A DNA stretch of 37,592 nucleotides from a bacterium (GTDB lineage Bacteria; Spirochaetota; Spirochaetia; Treponematales; Rectinemataceae): positions 1-37,592 of the forward strand of contig JAJXZP010000278.1 of NCBI GenBank assembly GCA_021779995.1. Direction: 5' to 3'. The notes beneath the pieces were generated by a model. The model was given only the letters and a program-made list of their open reading frames with translations. It did no database searches and was not told where the DNA came from. Positions 1-7,051 of this stretch are shown one piece after another; positions within the stretch are counted from its first letter, which is position 1; each line of letters opens with the position of its first letter. The position numbers and the translations under genes were made by a program.

Positions 1-57
1 CCCGAGGCGGCCGCGATCGGACCGGCCGGGGCGAGCGCCGCCGGCGCCGAGCGCTAG
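1..57 (+). CDS. possible C-terminal tail of an upstream gene (partial)
   Basis: Frame 1 is open from the window edge to a TAG at 55-57 and would encode 18 residues rich in Ala and Gly. It would converge on hutI, with a hairpin between the two. The stretch is too short and too low in complexity to identify; it could equally be non-coding. Confidence 0.22.
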   Translation, partial: PEAAAIGPAGASAAGAER

Positions 58-71
58 CCGCGCCCCCGTCG

Positions 72-93
72 GCCGGGTCCGGTCCGACCCGGC
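72..93. terminator. GC hairpin between hutI and the upstream end
   Basis: GCCGGGTC (72-79) pairs perfectly with GACCCGGC (86-93) across a 6-nt loop. It lies just past the hutI stop, where a minus-strand transcript would end. There is no T-run, so intrinsic termination is uncertain; it could act as a 3' end stabiliser or in both directions. Confidence 0.4.
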
Positions 94-117
94 GCGATCC
101 GGCCCGGATGCCTCAGG

Positions 118-1365
118 TCAGGCGCGATAGGCGATCTCGCCGCCCTTGACGACGGTGGAGACGACGTTCATGCCCGTGTTGTAGGCCAGGAAGCGGGCCG
201 AGCGCGCCTCGAGGATCACGAGGTCGCCTTCCTTCCCGCTCTCGATCGAGCCGAGGCTTTCGGCCAGGCCGAGGGCGGCGGCTCCGTTGAGCGTCAGCGC
301 CGTGAGGACCTCGGCCAGGTTGAGCCTCATATAGAGGAGGCCCAGCGCGAAGATGAGGGGAATGGACTGGCTGTAGCAGGAGCCCGGGTTGAGGTCGGAG
401 GCGAGGGCCACGGCGCAGCCCGAGTCGATCATGAGCCGCGCGTCGGCGTGATTTTCGCGGAGGGCGAACGAGGTCAAAGGCAGGCAGGTGGCGACGACGC
501 CGGCGCGGGCCATCGCGGCCATGTCCTCCTTCGAGGTCTTGAGGAGGTGGTCGGCGCTGACGGCGCCCAACCGGGCCGCGAGGCCGGCCCCGCCCATGGC
601 CTCGATCTCGTCGGCGTGGAGCTTCAGGCCCAGGCCCATCTCGGCGGCGGCTTCGAGGTAGCGCCGCGACTCTTCGATATCGAATACACCCTTTTCGCAA
701 AACACATCGCAGAAGCGGGCCGTGCCCTGGGCGCGCACCGAGGGCAGCACTTCCTCGATCATGTAGTCGAGGTAGTCCGCGGTCCTGCCCTCGAACTCGG
801 GCGGCACCGCGTGCGCGCCGAGGTAGGTCGGGACGATGGCAGCGGGGGTCCGCTCGGAGAGGACCGACATGGCCTCGAGCTGCTTGAGCTCGTGCTGCAG
901 GTCGAGGCCGTAGCCCGACTTGCCCTCGACCGTGGTCACGCCCATCGAGAGCATGGTCCACAGGCGGCGCTCGCCGATCTCGACGAGTTGCTCGAGACTG
1001 GCCGCGCGCGTCGCCTCCATGCTGCGCCTGATGCCGCCGCCGCGATTGTGGATCTCCATGTAGGGCAGGCCCTCGGCGCGCCACATGAACTCGTCGTCGC
1101 GATAGCCGGCGAAGACGAAGTGGGTGTGGCTGTCGACGAAGCCCGGGACGACCGCGCGCCCGTCCGCGCTCATGGGGGGCACGCCGTCGGCCTCCTCCCA
1201 GGGGACGTCGGCGCCGGGCCCGGCGTAGACGATGATGCCGTCCTTGATGAGGACGGCCGCGTCCTCGACGACGCGCAGCTCGGACATCTCGGCGCCGCGC
1301 CGGGCGCTCGTCCCGGTCGGCGTCGAAAGCTCGCCTATGTTCGTGATGAGCAGATCGCCTGCCAT
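118..1365 (-). CDS. hutI: imidazolonepropionase
   Basis: Hydrolyses 4-imidazolone-5-propionate to N-formimino-L-glutamate, the third step of histidine degradation, in the cytoplasm. The protein is 415 residues, normal for the amidohydrolase-superfamily HutI. The metal-site motif VPGFVDSHTHF puts the HxH pair near residues 80 and 82. Further metal and catalytic signatures are KLHADE (His about 250), SADHL (His about 273) and ASDLNPG (Asp about 324). The start was chosen at the ATG at 1365 because GGAGG sits 6 nt before it; the frame stays open 11 codons further upstream without a ribosome site. A promoter-like pair at 1411-1439 suggests it can be transcribed on its own, separately from hutHU about 6 kb upstream. 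Confidence 0.95.
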   Translation of the reverse strand: MAGDLLITNIGELSTPTGTSARRGAEMSELRVVEDAAVLIKDGIIVYAGPGADVPWEEADGVPPMSADGRAVVPGFVDSHTHFVFAGYRDDEFMWRAEGLPYMEIHNRGGGIRRSMEATRAASLEQLVEIGERRLWTMLSMGVTTVEGKSGYGLDLQHELKQLEAMSVLSERTPAAIVPTYLGAHAVPPEFEGRTADYLDYMIEEVLPSVRAQGTARFCDVFCEKGVFDIEESRRYLEAAAEMGLGLKLHADEIEAMGGAGLAARLGAVSADHLLKTSKEDMAAMARAGVVATCLPLTSFALRENHADARLMIDSGCAVALASDLNPGSCYSQSIPLIFALGLLYMRLNLAEVLTALTLNGAAALGLAESLGSIESGKEGDLVILEARSARFLAYNTGMNVVSTVVKGGEIAYRA

Positions 1366-1410
1366 GCTTCCCTCCGGTGATGTGAGCCGACGGCGCACGA
1401 AGATCGCATC

Positions 1411-1439
1411 ACTGTAGCGCGGCGAGCGCGGCTCGTCGA
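1411..1439 (-). promoter_or_regulatory. candidate sigma-70 promoter of hutI
   Basis: On the minus strand TCGACG (1439-1434) and TACAGT (1416-1411) are separated by exactly 17 nt. Each hexamer matches the consensus at 4 of 6 positions. The implied leader is about 40 nt and carries the GGAGG used by hutI. Prediction from sequence only. Confidence 0.4.
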
Positions 1440-1461
1440 GGCCTTTTCGCGTGCTGGAAGC

Positions 1462-1612
1462 CGCCGCGAATGCCGCGGGCGCTCCGGCGGAATGATTCAG
1501 GCGCTCAGGCCGCAGCCCGCGGGCGCACCGGCGGAATGCTTCGGGCGCTCAAACTGAAGCCCTTGGGCGCTGCGCGAATGCCGCGGGCGCTCCGCCGGAA
1601 GGCCCGGGCGCT
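1462..1612. repeat. 22-nt degenerate tandem array, 7 copies
   Basis: The core GGGCGCT (variants AGGCGCT and GGGCGCA) recurs at 1477, 1499, 1521, 1543, 1565, 1585 and 1606. Spacings are 22, 22, 22, 22, 20 and 21 nt. Between cores the units share CCGGCGGAATGC-like sequence. The array fills the gap between the 1153-residue gene and the hutI promoter. The spacing is not a multiple of three and the stretch includes indels, so it is not a coding relic of either neighbour. Confidence 0.85.
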
Positions 1613-1630
1613 TCTCCGGTCCCCGAGCCG

Positions 1631-4600
1631 CTACCTCCCCGCGAAGAGCTCGTCCAGGCCGATGCTGCCGTTGATGCGCTCGATGTACGAGCTCTGCCTG
1701 AGAGCCGTGAGGCGCTCCTGGGCGCGACCGAGCTCGGCCTGGGCGCGGCGGCTCGAGACTGATCCGGCTATGGCGCGCTCGGCGAGGAAGGAGCGCAGGT
1801 ACTCGGTCGAGCGCTCGACGTAGCCGATCTCGCGGTCGCGGTAGCGCTCGAGCCGCTCGCGGTACCAGTCCGAGCCCAGCACGTAGCCGCGGTCGAAGAG
1901 CCGCCGGATCTCGGGATCGTGCACGCCCTTCCCCTCGAAGCTGCCCTCCGCCATGATGTGGAGGATGGCGCGCAAGGGCGGTATGGCCGCGTCGGCCGAG
2001 CCGTCCTCGATATAGTCACGCGCCGAGCGGGCCTGGGCCTCGACTATGTTGGCGACCCCGTCGGCGAAGTCCTCCAGGGACTGGAGCTCGGGCCGCAGCA
2101 TGTCCTCGCTGAACACGGCCGTGGGCGTGTCGAAGATCCTGCCCAGGAAGTGGGCGGCGAAGAGAGGCGTTATGCGCCATCCGAGCCGGCTCGCCGGGTG
2201 GAGCTTGCCGTCCAGCTCGAAGTCCTCGACCCGCTCCAGGTAGCCCTCGCGCTTCAGGAACTCGGGGTCGCGCTCGTCGGGGCCCATCCGCGCCCAGAGC
2301 TCGGGCATGAGCAGGGAGATGTCGTGGTCGACCTTGTAGGCGCGGCCGATGTGGCCCGCCGCCGAGGAGAAGCCGCCGCAGTCGGTGAGGATGAAGGCCA
2401 GGAGGGCGTTGCCGAGGTCGGTCGTGGGCACGAGGCAGTTGAAGGGCCCCTTGGTGAGGGCGCCTTCGCTGCCCGCGCCCGTGGTCGAGGGGCTCTTCCC
2501 GGTGAGCGAGCAGACGAAGTCCATGAAGAGCTCGGGCAGGTCCTGGTAGTGGATCGGGCCGTAGACCGCGAGGGGGCGGATGCCGGCCTGGGGATCGGCG
2601 GGGTTGTTGCGCCGTCCGGGTAGGACGGCCCCGACGGGGTGCAGGAGGAGGTGGTCGACGCTCACGCGCCGGTACAGGCGGGGGCCCAGGTCGGCGAGAT
2701 AGCGCGAGAGGGGATGCACGAGGCTGGGGTCGAGCTGGAGGTAGCGCGGATTCTTCGAGGGCGCGCCGTCGACCATGCGCGGCCGGTCCGAGGCGACGAA
2801 CCAGTCGTAGCTCTCGTCGTGCGCGGTCTCGACGACGAAATTGCGCATGGGCTCGGAGTACTCGGAGAGGCTCACGATCTTCTCGGCCATGGTCACGGCC
2901 TCGGCGCGCGGCAGGGGCTCGAAGTTGGAGATGAAGTTGTCGCGGCCGGACATGTCGAGCTCGGCCTGCTTGTCGTAGCCGCGGTGGATCGCGTCGTCGG
3001 GCCTCTGGAAGAAGCGGGCTTCGACGTTGACGCAGAACTTCACGCTATCGTGCTGGTCGACCCAGGCGGGCAGGCCCTGGAGCTTGAGGGCCGGGGCGAC
3101 GACGCTGGCGGTGATGTCGTCTTCCCACTGGATCTTCGCGGCGGGCATGAAGTCCTGCCGCAGCTTGAAGGTCCGGCGCATGCCCGTGTGGTCGCTGCCG
3201 ACGCGGAGGTAGGAGCCCTGCACCGGCCGCCCCTCGAACTTGAAGATGTTGCCCGTGGTGCCGTTCACCGCGTCCACCGAGAAATGCGACTCCCAGTCCG
3301 TTCCCCAGTCGGGGCGGTAGAAGCGCTTGACGAAGAATGCCAGGGCCTTGACCCGCTCGGGTATGGAGCGCAGCCAGGCGTTGTAGTCGTCGTTGTAGAG
3401 CGGGGAGGGCGAAAGCAGCTTGATGACCGAGCCGAGGGACCTTTGGCCCGAAAGGATCGAACGGTTGTCGGGCTCGGCCGGGCCGAGGCCGTCCTTGAAG
3501 CGGCTCGCGTAGTCGCGCTCGATGATGGACTTCACCGCCGCGATGTCCGAAACGTAGTCCGCGATCGTGAGGGGCGAGTAGGAGACCGCGTCGCTGATGG
3601 GCTTGGCGATCTCGGACTTGCCGCCGCCGGATACCGTGCAGGGCTTGTGGCACAGCAGCCCCTCGGCCGAGGTGCCCACGAGGCGCCAGGCCCCCGAGGC
3701 GGCGTGCCGCTCCATGTGGACGCGGTAGCCCGTGGGATGGACGTACACCTCGCTGGGCAGGATGCGGAGGCTGTGCTGCACGCCGGCCCAGGTCCAGCGG
3801 GCGGTCTGGTCCTCCAGCGAGATCACCGCGTCCTCGGGCAGGTAGACGATGTTCGGGAAGGTCTTGTCGACCGCGTAGCCCTCGGGTCTGGCCTCGATCC
3901 GGTCCTTCATGAGCTCGATCACGCCGTCGAGACTGTGCCCTCGGGAGCGCAGGTTGGTGTCGGGCACGAAACGGGTGCCGAGGTTGTAGGAGGGGAAGAC
4001 CAGGGCGCCGCCGGCGTGCTCCTCCTCGGCCAGCCCCAGGAGGTTGGCGGAGTAGGATATCTGCGCCTTGACTTCCTTCTTCGAGTAGCCGAAGTAATTG
4101 TCGGCTATGATCGAGACGATGACGCCGCGCTCGTCTCGGGCGCTGATCTTGAAGGGCTTGCCCCCGTTGTAGAGCTCGCCCGGCTCCTTCCAGGCCATGC
4201 CGTCGCGCCTCTGGCGCTCGGTGGCCTCCTCCCAGCGGGGAAGCCCGAGTTCCTTCTTGGTCATCCTGGTGAGGTGGGTGGCGAGGATGATGCAGCCGGT
4301 CGTGCCGGTCCAGCCCAGGGGGGCGAGGGCGGCGTCGTTCTCCGGGACGAAGGGGTCGCCCGAGTTGCCGAATACCGACTCGATGAAATCGAGATTGGCG
4401 GCCAGCGAGGCCGGCGCGAAGAAGCGCAGCTCCATCGAGCGCTCCTCGCAGAAACCCGTGACGGCCGGCCTGACCACCGGCCGCAGGAGCAGCGAGAGGA
4501 AGGTCCGCGCCGGCCGCCCGGCGTGGGCCGCGAAGGGCAGCTCCAGGAGCTCGGGCGGAGGGTTGAGGGCGGCGATGAGGAGCCGGGCGAAGGCCAGGCG

Positions 4601-5092
4601 CGGCACCGCCCTCTTGTCGAGGGGCACGGGCAGGCCGTCCTCGGCGATGTGGAACACGCCCTCGGTGGTGCGCCGGTCGCTGGCGGGATTGTGCAGGACC
4701 CCGTTGCGGATCCGGTACGAGGTGAGGGTGGAGGAGGCGTAGCGCTGCTCGTCGGGGCAGAGCGAGAGCTCGCGGGCCATGCCGTAGCGGTCGAGCACGA
4801 GGGTATTGGAAGGCAGCCGCGGCAGGGGCGAGATGCCGATGCCCGCGAGGTAGGAGTCCAGGAAGTCCTGGATGCGCCGGTCGGCGGGCGCGAGATAGCC
4901 GGCGAGCAGGCGGTCCTTCTCGCGGAAGTTTTCGAGCATGTCGCTGGCCAGGGTGACGAACTCCGTCCCTTCCTTCAGGTGGATGGGGAGTCCGAGATTG
5001 GCGAGCTTGATGTTGATATACGAAATGAGGCGCAGCCGCTCCTCGGGGTCGCGGCGGTCGAGACGCAGGCCGAAGTCGCGCTTCACGGACAT
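1631..5092 (-). CDS. 1153-residue protein of unknown function
   Basis: I do not recognise the family. The frame is a single long one with ordinary codon use. It starts at ATG 5092, preceded by GGGAGG at good spacing, so it is a real gene. No signal peptide or membrane helix is apparent, so it should be cytoplasmic. The sequence is not low in complexity: aromatic, Asn- and Asp-rich segments run throughout, as in a folded multi-domain enzyme or structural protein. Segments that look conserved by composition include GWTGTTGCIILATHLTRMTK (about residues 265-285), IADNYFGYSKKEVKAQISY, TVSGGGKSEIAKP (about 485-497, Lys 492) and TGKSPSTTGAGSEGALTKGP in the last third. The GGGKS stretch resembles a P-loop but lacks the first glycine. 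The C-terminal 110 residues are charged and helical. It sits between the sensor kinase and hutI; a palindromic operator-like site lies about 90 nt upstream. Confidence 0.85.
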   Translation of the reverse strand: MSVKRDFGLRLDRRDPEERLRLISYINIKLANLGLPIHLKEGTEFVTLASDMLENFREKDRLLAGYLAPADRRIQDFLDSYLAGIGISPLPRLPSNTLVLDRYGMARELSLCPDEQRYASSTLTSYRIRNGVLHNPASDRRTTEGVFHIAEDGLPVPLDKRAVPRLAFARLLIAALNPPPELLELPFAAHAGRPARTFLSLLLRPVVRPAVTGFCEERSMELRFFAPASLAANLDFIESVFGNSGDPFVPENDAALAPLGWTGTTGCIILATHLTRMTKKELGLPRWEEATERQRRDGMAWKEPGELYNGGKPFKISARDERGVIVSIIADNYFGYSKKEVKAQISYSANLLGLAEEEHAGGALVFPSYNLGTRFVPDTNLRSRGHSLDGVIELMKDRIEARPEGYAVDKTFPNIVYLPEDAVISLEDQTARWTWAGVQHSLRILPSEVYVHPTGYRVHMERHAASGAWRLVGTSAEGLLCHKPCTVSGGGKSEIAKPISDAVSYSPLTIADYVSDIAAVKSIIERDYASRFKDGLGPAEPDNRSILSGQRSLGSVIKLLSPSPLYNDDYNAWLRSIPERVKALAFFVKRFYRPDWGTDWESHFSVDAVNGTTGNIFKFEGRPVQGSYLRVGSDHTGMRRTFKLRQDFMPAAKIQWEDDITASVVAPALKLQGLPAWVDQHDSVKFCVNVEARFFQRPDDAIHRGYDKQAELDMSGRDNFISNFEPLPRAEAVTMAEKIVSLSEYSEPMRNFVVETAHDESYDWFVASDRPRMVDGAPSKNPRYLQLDPSLVHPLSRYLADLGPRLYRRVSVDHLLLHPVGAVLPGRRNNPADPQAGIRPLAVYGPIHYQDLPELFMDFVCSLTGKSPSTTGAGSEGALTKGPFNCLVPTTDLGNALLAFILTDCGGFSSAAGHIGRAYKVDHDISLLMPELWARMGPDERDPEFLKREGYLERVEDFELDGKLHPASRLGWRITPLFAAHFLGRIFDTPTAVFSEDMLRPELQSLEDFADGVANIVEAQARSARDYIEDGSADAAIPPLRAILHIMAEGSFEGKGVHDPEIRRLFDRGYVLGSDWYRERLERYRDREIGYVERSTEYLRSFLAERAIAGSVSSRRAQAELGRAQERLTALRQSSYIERINGSIGLDELFAGR

Positions 5093-5180
5093 AGCATAAC
5101 CTCCCGCACGGCTGGATCTGCCGGGCGCACGTTACTCCGGATAATAATCGGGAAGAGGCCGTACGGCTAGTCCGGGAACC

Positions 5181-5205
5181 GTGACATAAAATAAAATAAT
5201 GTCAC
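5181..5205. promoter_or_regulatory. perfect inverted repeat, operator-like
   Basis: GTGACAT (5181-5187) and ATGTCAC (5199-5205) are perfect inverted repeats around an 11-nt spacer made only of A and T. This is the only AT-rich patch for kilobases. It lies in the gap upstream of the 1153-residue gene, about 90 nt before its start, and is well placed for a dimeric transcription factor. I could not assign a regulator family. Confidence 0.6.
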
Positions 5206-5224
5206 GAACTGCGCGAAATGGAGA

Positions 5225-5255
5225 GCGGCGCCGGTTCGCCCCGCAGGGGCGCCGC
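5225..5255 (-). terminator. GC hairpin after the sensor kinase
   Basis: GCGGCGCC (5225-5232) pairs with GGCGCCGC (5248-5255). An alternative nested stem, CGCCCC-GCA-GGGGCG, covers 5237-5251. It begins about 30 nt past the kinase stop. There is no T-tract; termination is inferred from position and strength. Confidence 0.35.
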
Positions 5256-5283
5256 GGCCCGGGCCCCGCCTTCCGTCGCCGGG

Positions 5284-6921
5284 CTAGCTCTCGGGATTGA
5301 GCTGGTCGGCGGGGAGTTCCACGATCCAGGTCGTGCCGGGCCCGGTGCGCCTGGCTATGACCGCGCCGATCTGAGTGACGAGGGCCTCGACCATCACCAT
5401 GCCGAGGTGGGCCCCTCCGGGGCCGGAGGCGCCCGAGATTCCCGCCCCGTCGTCGGCCACGACGAGTCGGGTTCCGTCCGCGGACCGCGTGTAGGAAACC
5501 CGCAGATGGCCGCCGTTCGTGCCCGAGAAGGCGTGCTTGTAGGCGTTGGTCACGAGCTCGGTCACGATGAGTCCGAGCGGTATGGCTCGGTCGATGGAAC
5601 AGGTGACGGCCTCGACCTCCGTTTCGCAGCGCACCGTGCCGCTCGGGTCGCGCAGGGCGGCGATGTCGCGGAGGAGCCGGGGGAGATAGTGGCTCATGTC
5701 CACCGCCTCCAGATCGCGGTCGGCGTAGAGCATCTCGTGCACGAGGGCCATGGACGCGACGCGGGCCTGGCTGTCCTGGAGGGCGATCGCGGCTTCGGGC
5801 TCGCGGGTCTCGCCGGCCTGAAGCCTGAGGAGGCTCGACACGATCTGCAGGTTGTTCTTGACGCGGTGGTTCATCTCGCGCAAAAGGAGCTCGCGCTGCT
5901 CGAGCGCGGCGCGCAGCTTCGCCTCGCTCGCCACCTGCTCGCTGCGATCGCGCGCGATGCCGAGCACGACCGGCCTGCCGTCGAGGAGGAAGACGCTCGC
6001 GTTGACCTCCACGGGGATGCGGCGGCCGTCCTTGGCGAGGTGGTAGGTGGAAAACCGGGCCCGGCCCGTCTCGGCGAGGGTTCGCAGCGGATTCTCCGAC
6101 GCGCTTCGTCCCTCGGGTCGGGAGAGGTCGAGAGGGCTCATGCCCTGCAGCTCCTCCTTGCTATAACCGAGACGGTCGATCGCGGTGTCGTTGGCTTCCA
6201 GGATCGCGCCCAGCTTCCCGCCCTGGAAGTCGGCGACGAAGACCGAATCGGTCATGCCCTCGAAGAGGGCCCGATACCGCACCGACTCGCGTCGCGCGGC
6301 GTCGCGCGCCAGCTCGTAGAGCATGATCGCCACCGAGGCGCCGGTGGCCACCTGGAGGAAGCCGCGGAACTCGTAGCCCCGGACGCCGCCCCACATCGAA
6401 TAGGATACGAAGGGATAGCTCAATTTGAAGAGCCCCCAGACGATCTGAGAAAGGCCGGCGAGGAGGGCGCCGACGCTGCGCGAGGAGGTCCTGGACTCGA
6501 TGAAAAGCGCGCCCGCGGCGATCTGCAGGACGCCGAAGACGGCGAAGCTCGCCAGGCTGAGGGAATCGGGCGGAACCTCGGCCAGGAAGGCCGCGACCAT
6601 CGCGGCGACCGCCGCCGCGATCGCGGTCAGGATTCGCCGAACGGAGAAAACGCTGCGCGCCAGGACCAGCGCGGCCGCAAGGAAGAAAAGCGAGCTCGCC
6701 GCCGTGGTCGCGAGGAGAGACAGCTCGAGGATCGGCGCAGGCGGGACGAGAAGGCCCAGGACCTCGAAGATGAATCTCGCGGTGTAGAGGGACCAGCCTA
6801 TGAGCCAGTAGCCGGGAAAGCGGCGCCTATCCTTCCACCAGGCCGCGACGAATATGCCGAGGAGAAAGAGCGTCGCGAAGGCGTCGGAGGCGACCGCTCC
6901 GAGAAGGCGATAGTCGTGCAT
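5284..6921 (-). CDS. membrane PAS-domain sensor histidine kinase (HisKA_2 type)
   Basis: The protein is 545 residues. Residues 1-205 form about seven hydrophobic helices separated by short loops, a membrane sensor module. A PAS domain follows (about 215-330, beginning YRALFEGMTD and ending with the VVLGIARDRSE strand). The dimerisation/phospho-acceptor helix has LREMNHRVKNNLQIVSSLL (His 352). The ATPase domain has the N box ELVTNAYKHAF (Asn 459) and the G1 box DDGAGI (Asp 490). The H-box and the short ATPase domain are typical of the HisKA_2/HWE group, which often signals to unpaired or atypical regulators. No response regulator is encoded in the window. The start at 6921 has GGGAGG just upstream. 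Position between hutU and the 1153-residue gene suggests, but does not prove, a link to histidine use. The ligand is unknown. Confidence 0.9.
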   Translation of the reverse strand: MHDYRLLGAVASDAFATLFLLGIFVAAWWKDRRRFPGYWLIGWSLYTARFIFEVLGLLVPPAPILELSLLATTAASSLFFLAAALVLARSVFSVRRILTAIAAAVAAMVAAFLAEVPPDSLSLASFAVFGVLQIAAGALFIESRTSSRSVGALLAGLSQIVWGLFKLSYPFVSYSMWGGVRGYEFRGFLQVATGASVAIMLYELARDAARRESVRYRALFEGMTDSVFVADFQGGKLGAILEANDTAIDRLGYSKEELQGMSPLDLSRPEGRSASENPLRTLAETGRARFSTYHLAKDGRRIPVEVNASVFLLDGRPVVLGIARDRSEQVASEAKLRAALEQRELLLREMNHRVKNNLQIVSSLLRLQAGETREPEAAIALQDSQARVASMALVHEMLYADRDLEAVDMSHYLPRLLRDIAALRDPSGTVRCETEVEAVTCSIDRAIPLGLIVTELVTNAYKHAFSGTNGGHLRVSYTRSADGTRLVVADDGAGISGASGPGGAHLGMVMVEALVTQIGAVIARRTGPGTTWIVELPADQLNPES

Positions 6922-6971
6922 AAACCCTCCCGCCGGCAGGGCGGCATTTTAAATTGGACTCCCGCGCGAAA

Positions 6972-7047
6972 CGTGTCGGCCGGCTCGCGCGAGCCGGCCG
7001 GCTCGCGTGTGTCGGCCGCGGCGCGCGAGCCGACCGGAATCGGCTCG
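6972..7047. repeat. 18-nt tandem array with 24-bp palindrome
   Basis: Units built on CGGCCGGCTCG begin near 6972, 6988, 7006 and 7024; the middle ones are exactly 18 nt. Two alternating versions (CGTGTGT... and CGCGAGC...) are partly complementary. The junction at 6977-7000 is therefore a perfect 24-bp palindrome, with left half CGGCCGGCTCGC. The array starts right after the hutU stop and may fold as its transcript end. Confidence 0.8.
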
Positions 7048-7051
7048 TGCC

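Noticed and set aside
1462-1612. CRISPR array
   Set aside because: The units are contiguous and degenerate with no unique spacers, and no cas genes are present in the window. The same holds for the other tandem arrays.
3610-3640. Walker A motif in the 1153-residue protein
   Set aside because: The segment TVSGGGKS lacks the first conserved glycine and no Walker B partner was found, so nucleotide binding is not claimed.
2639-5170. 843-residue plus-strand open frame
   Set aside because: It is the antisense of the 1153-residue gene, has no ribosome site or homology and is Glu/Val/Arg/Gly-rich as expected for a shadow frame in GC-rich DNA. Similar long shadows occur opposite hutI, hutU, hutH, the GH2 gene and the GH1/GH20 genes.
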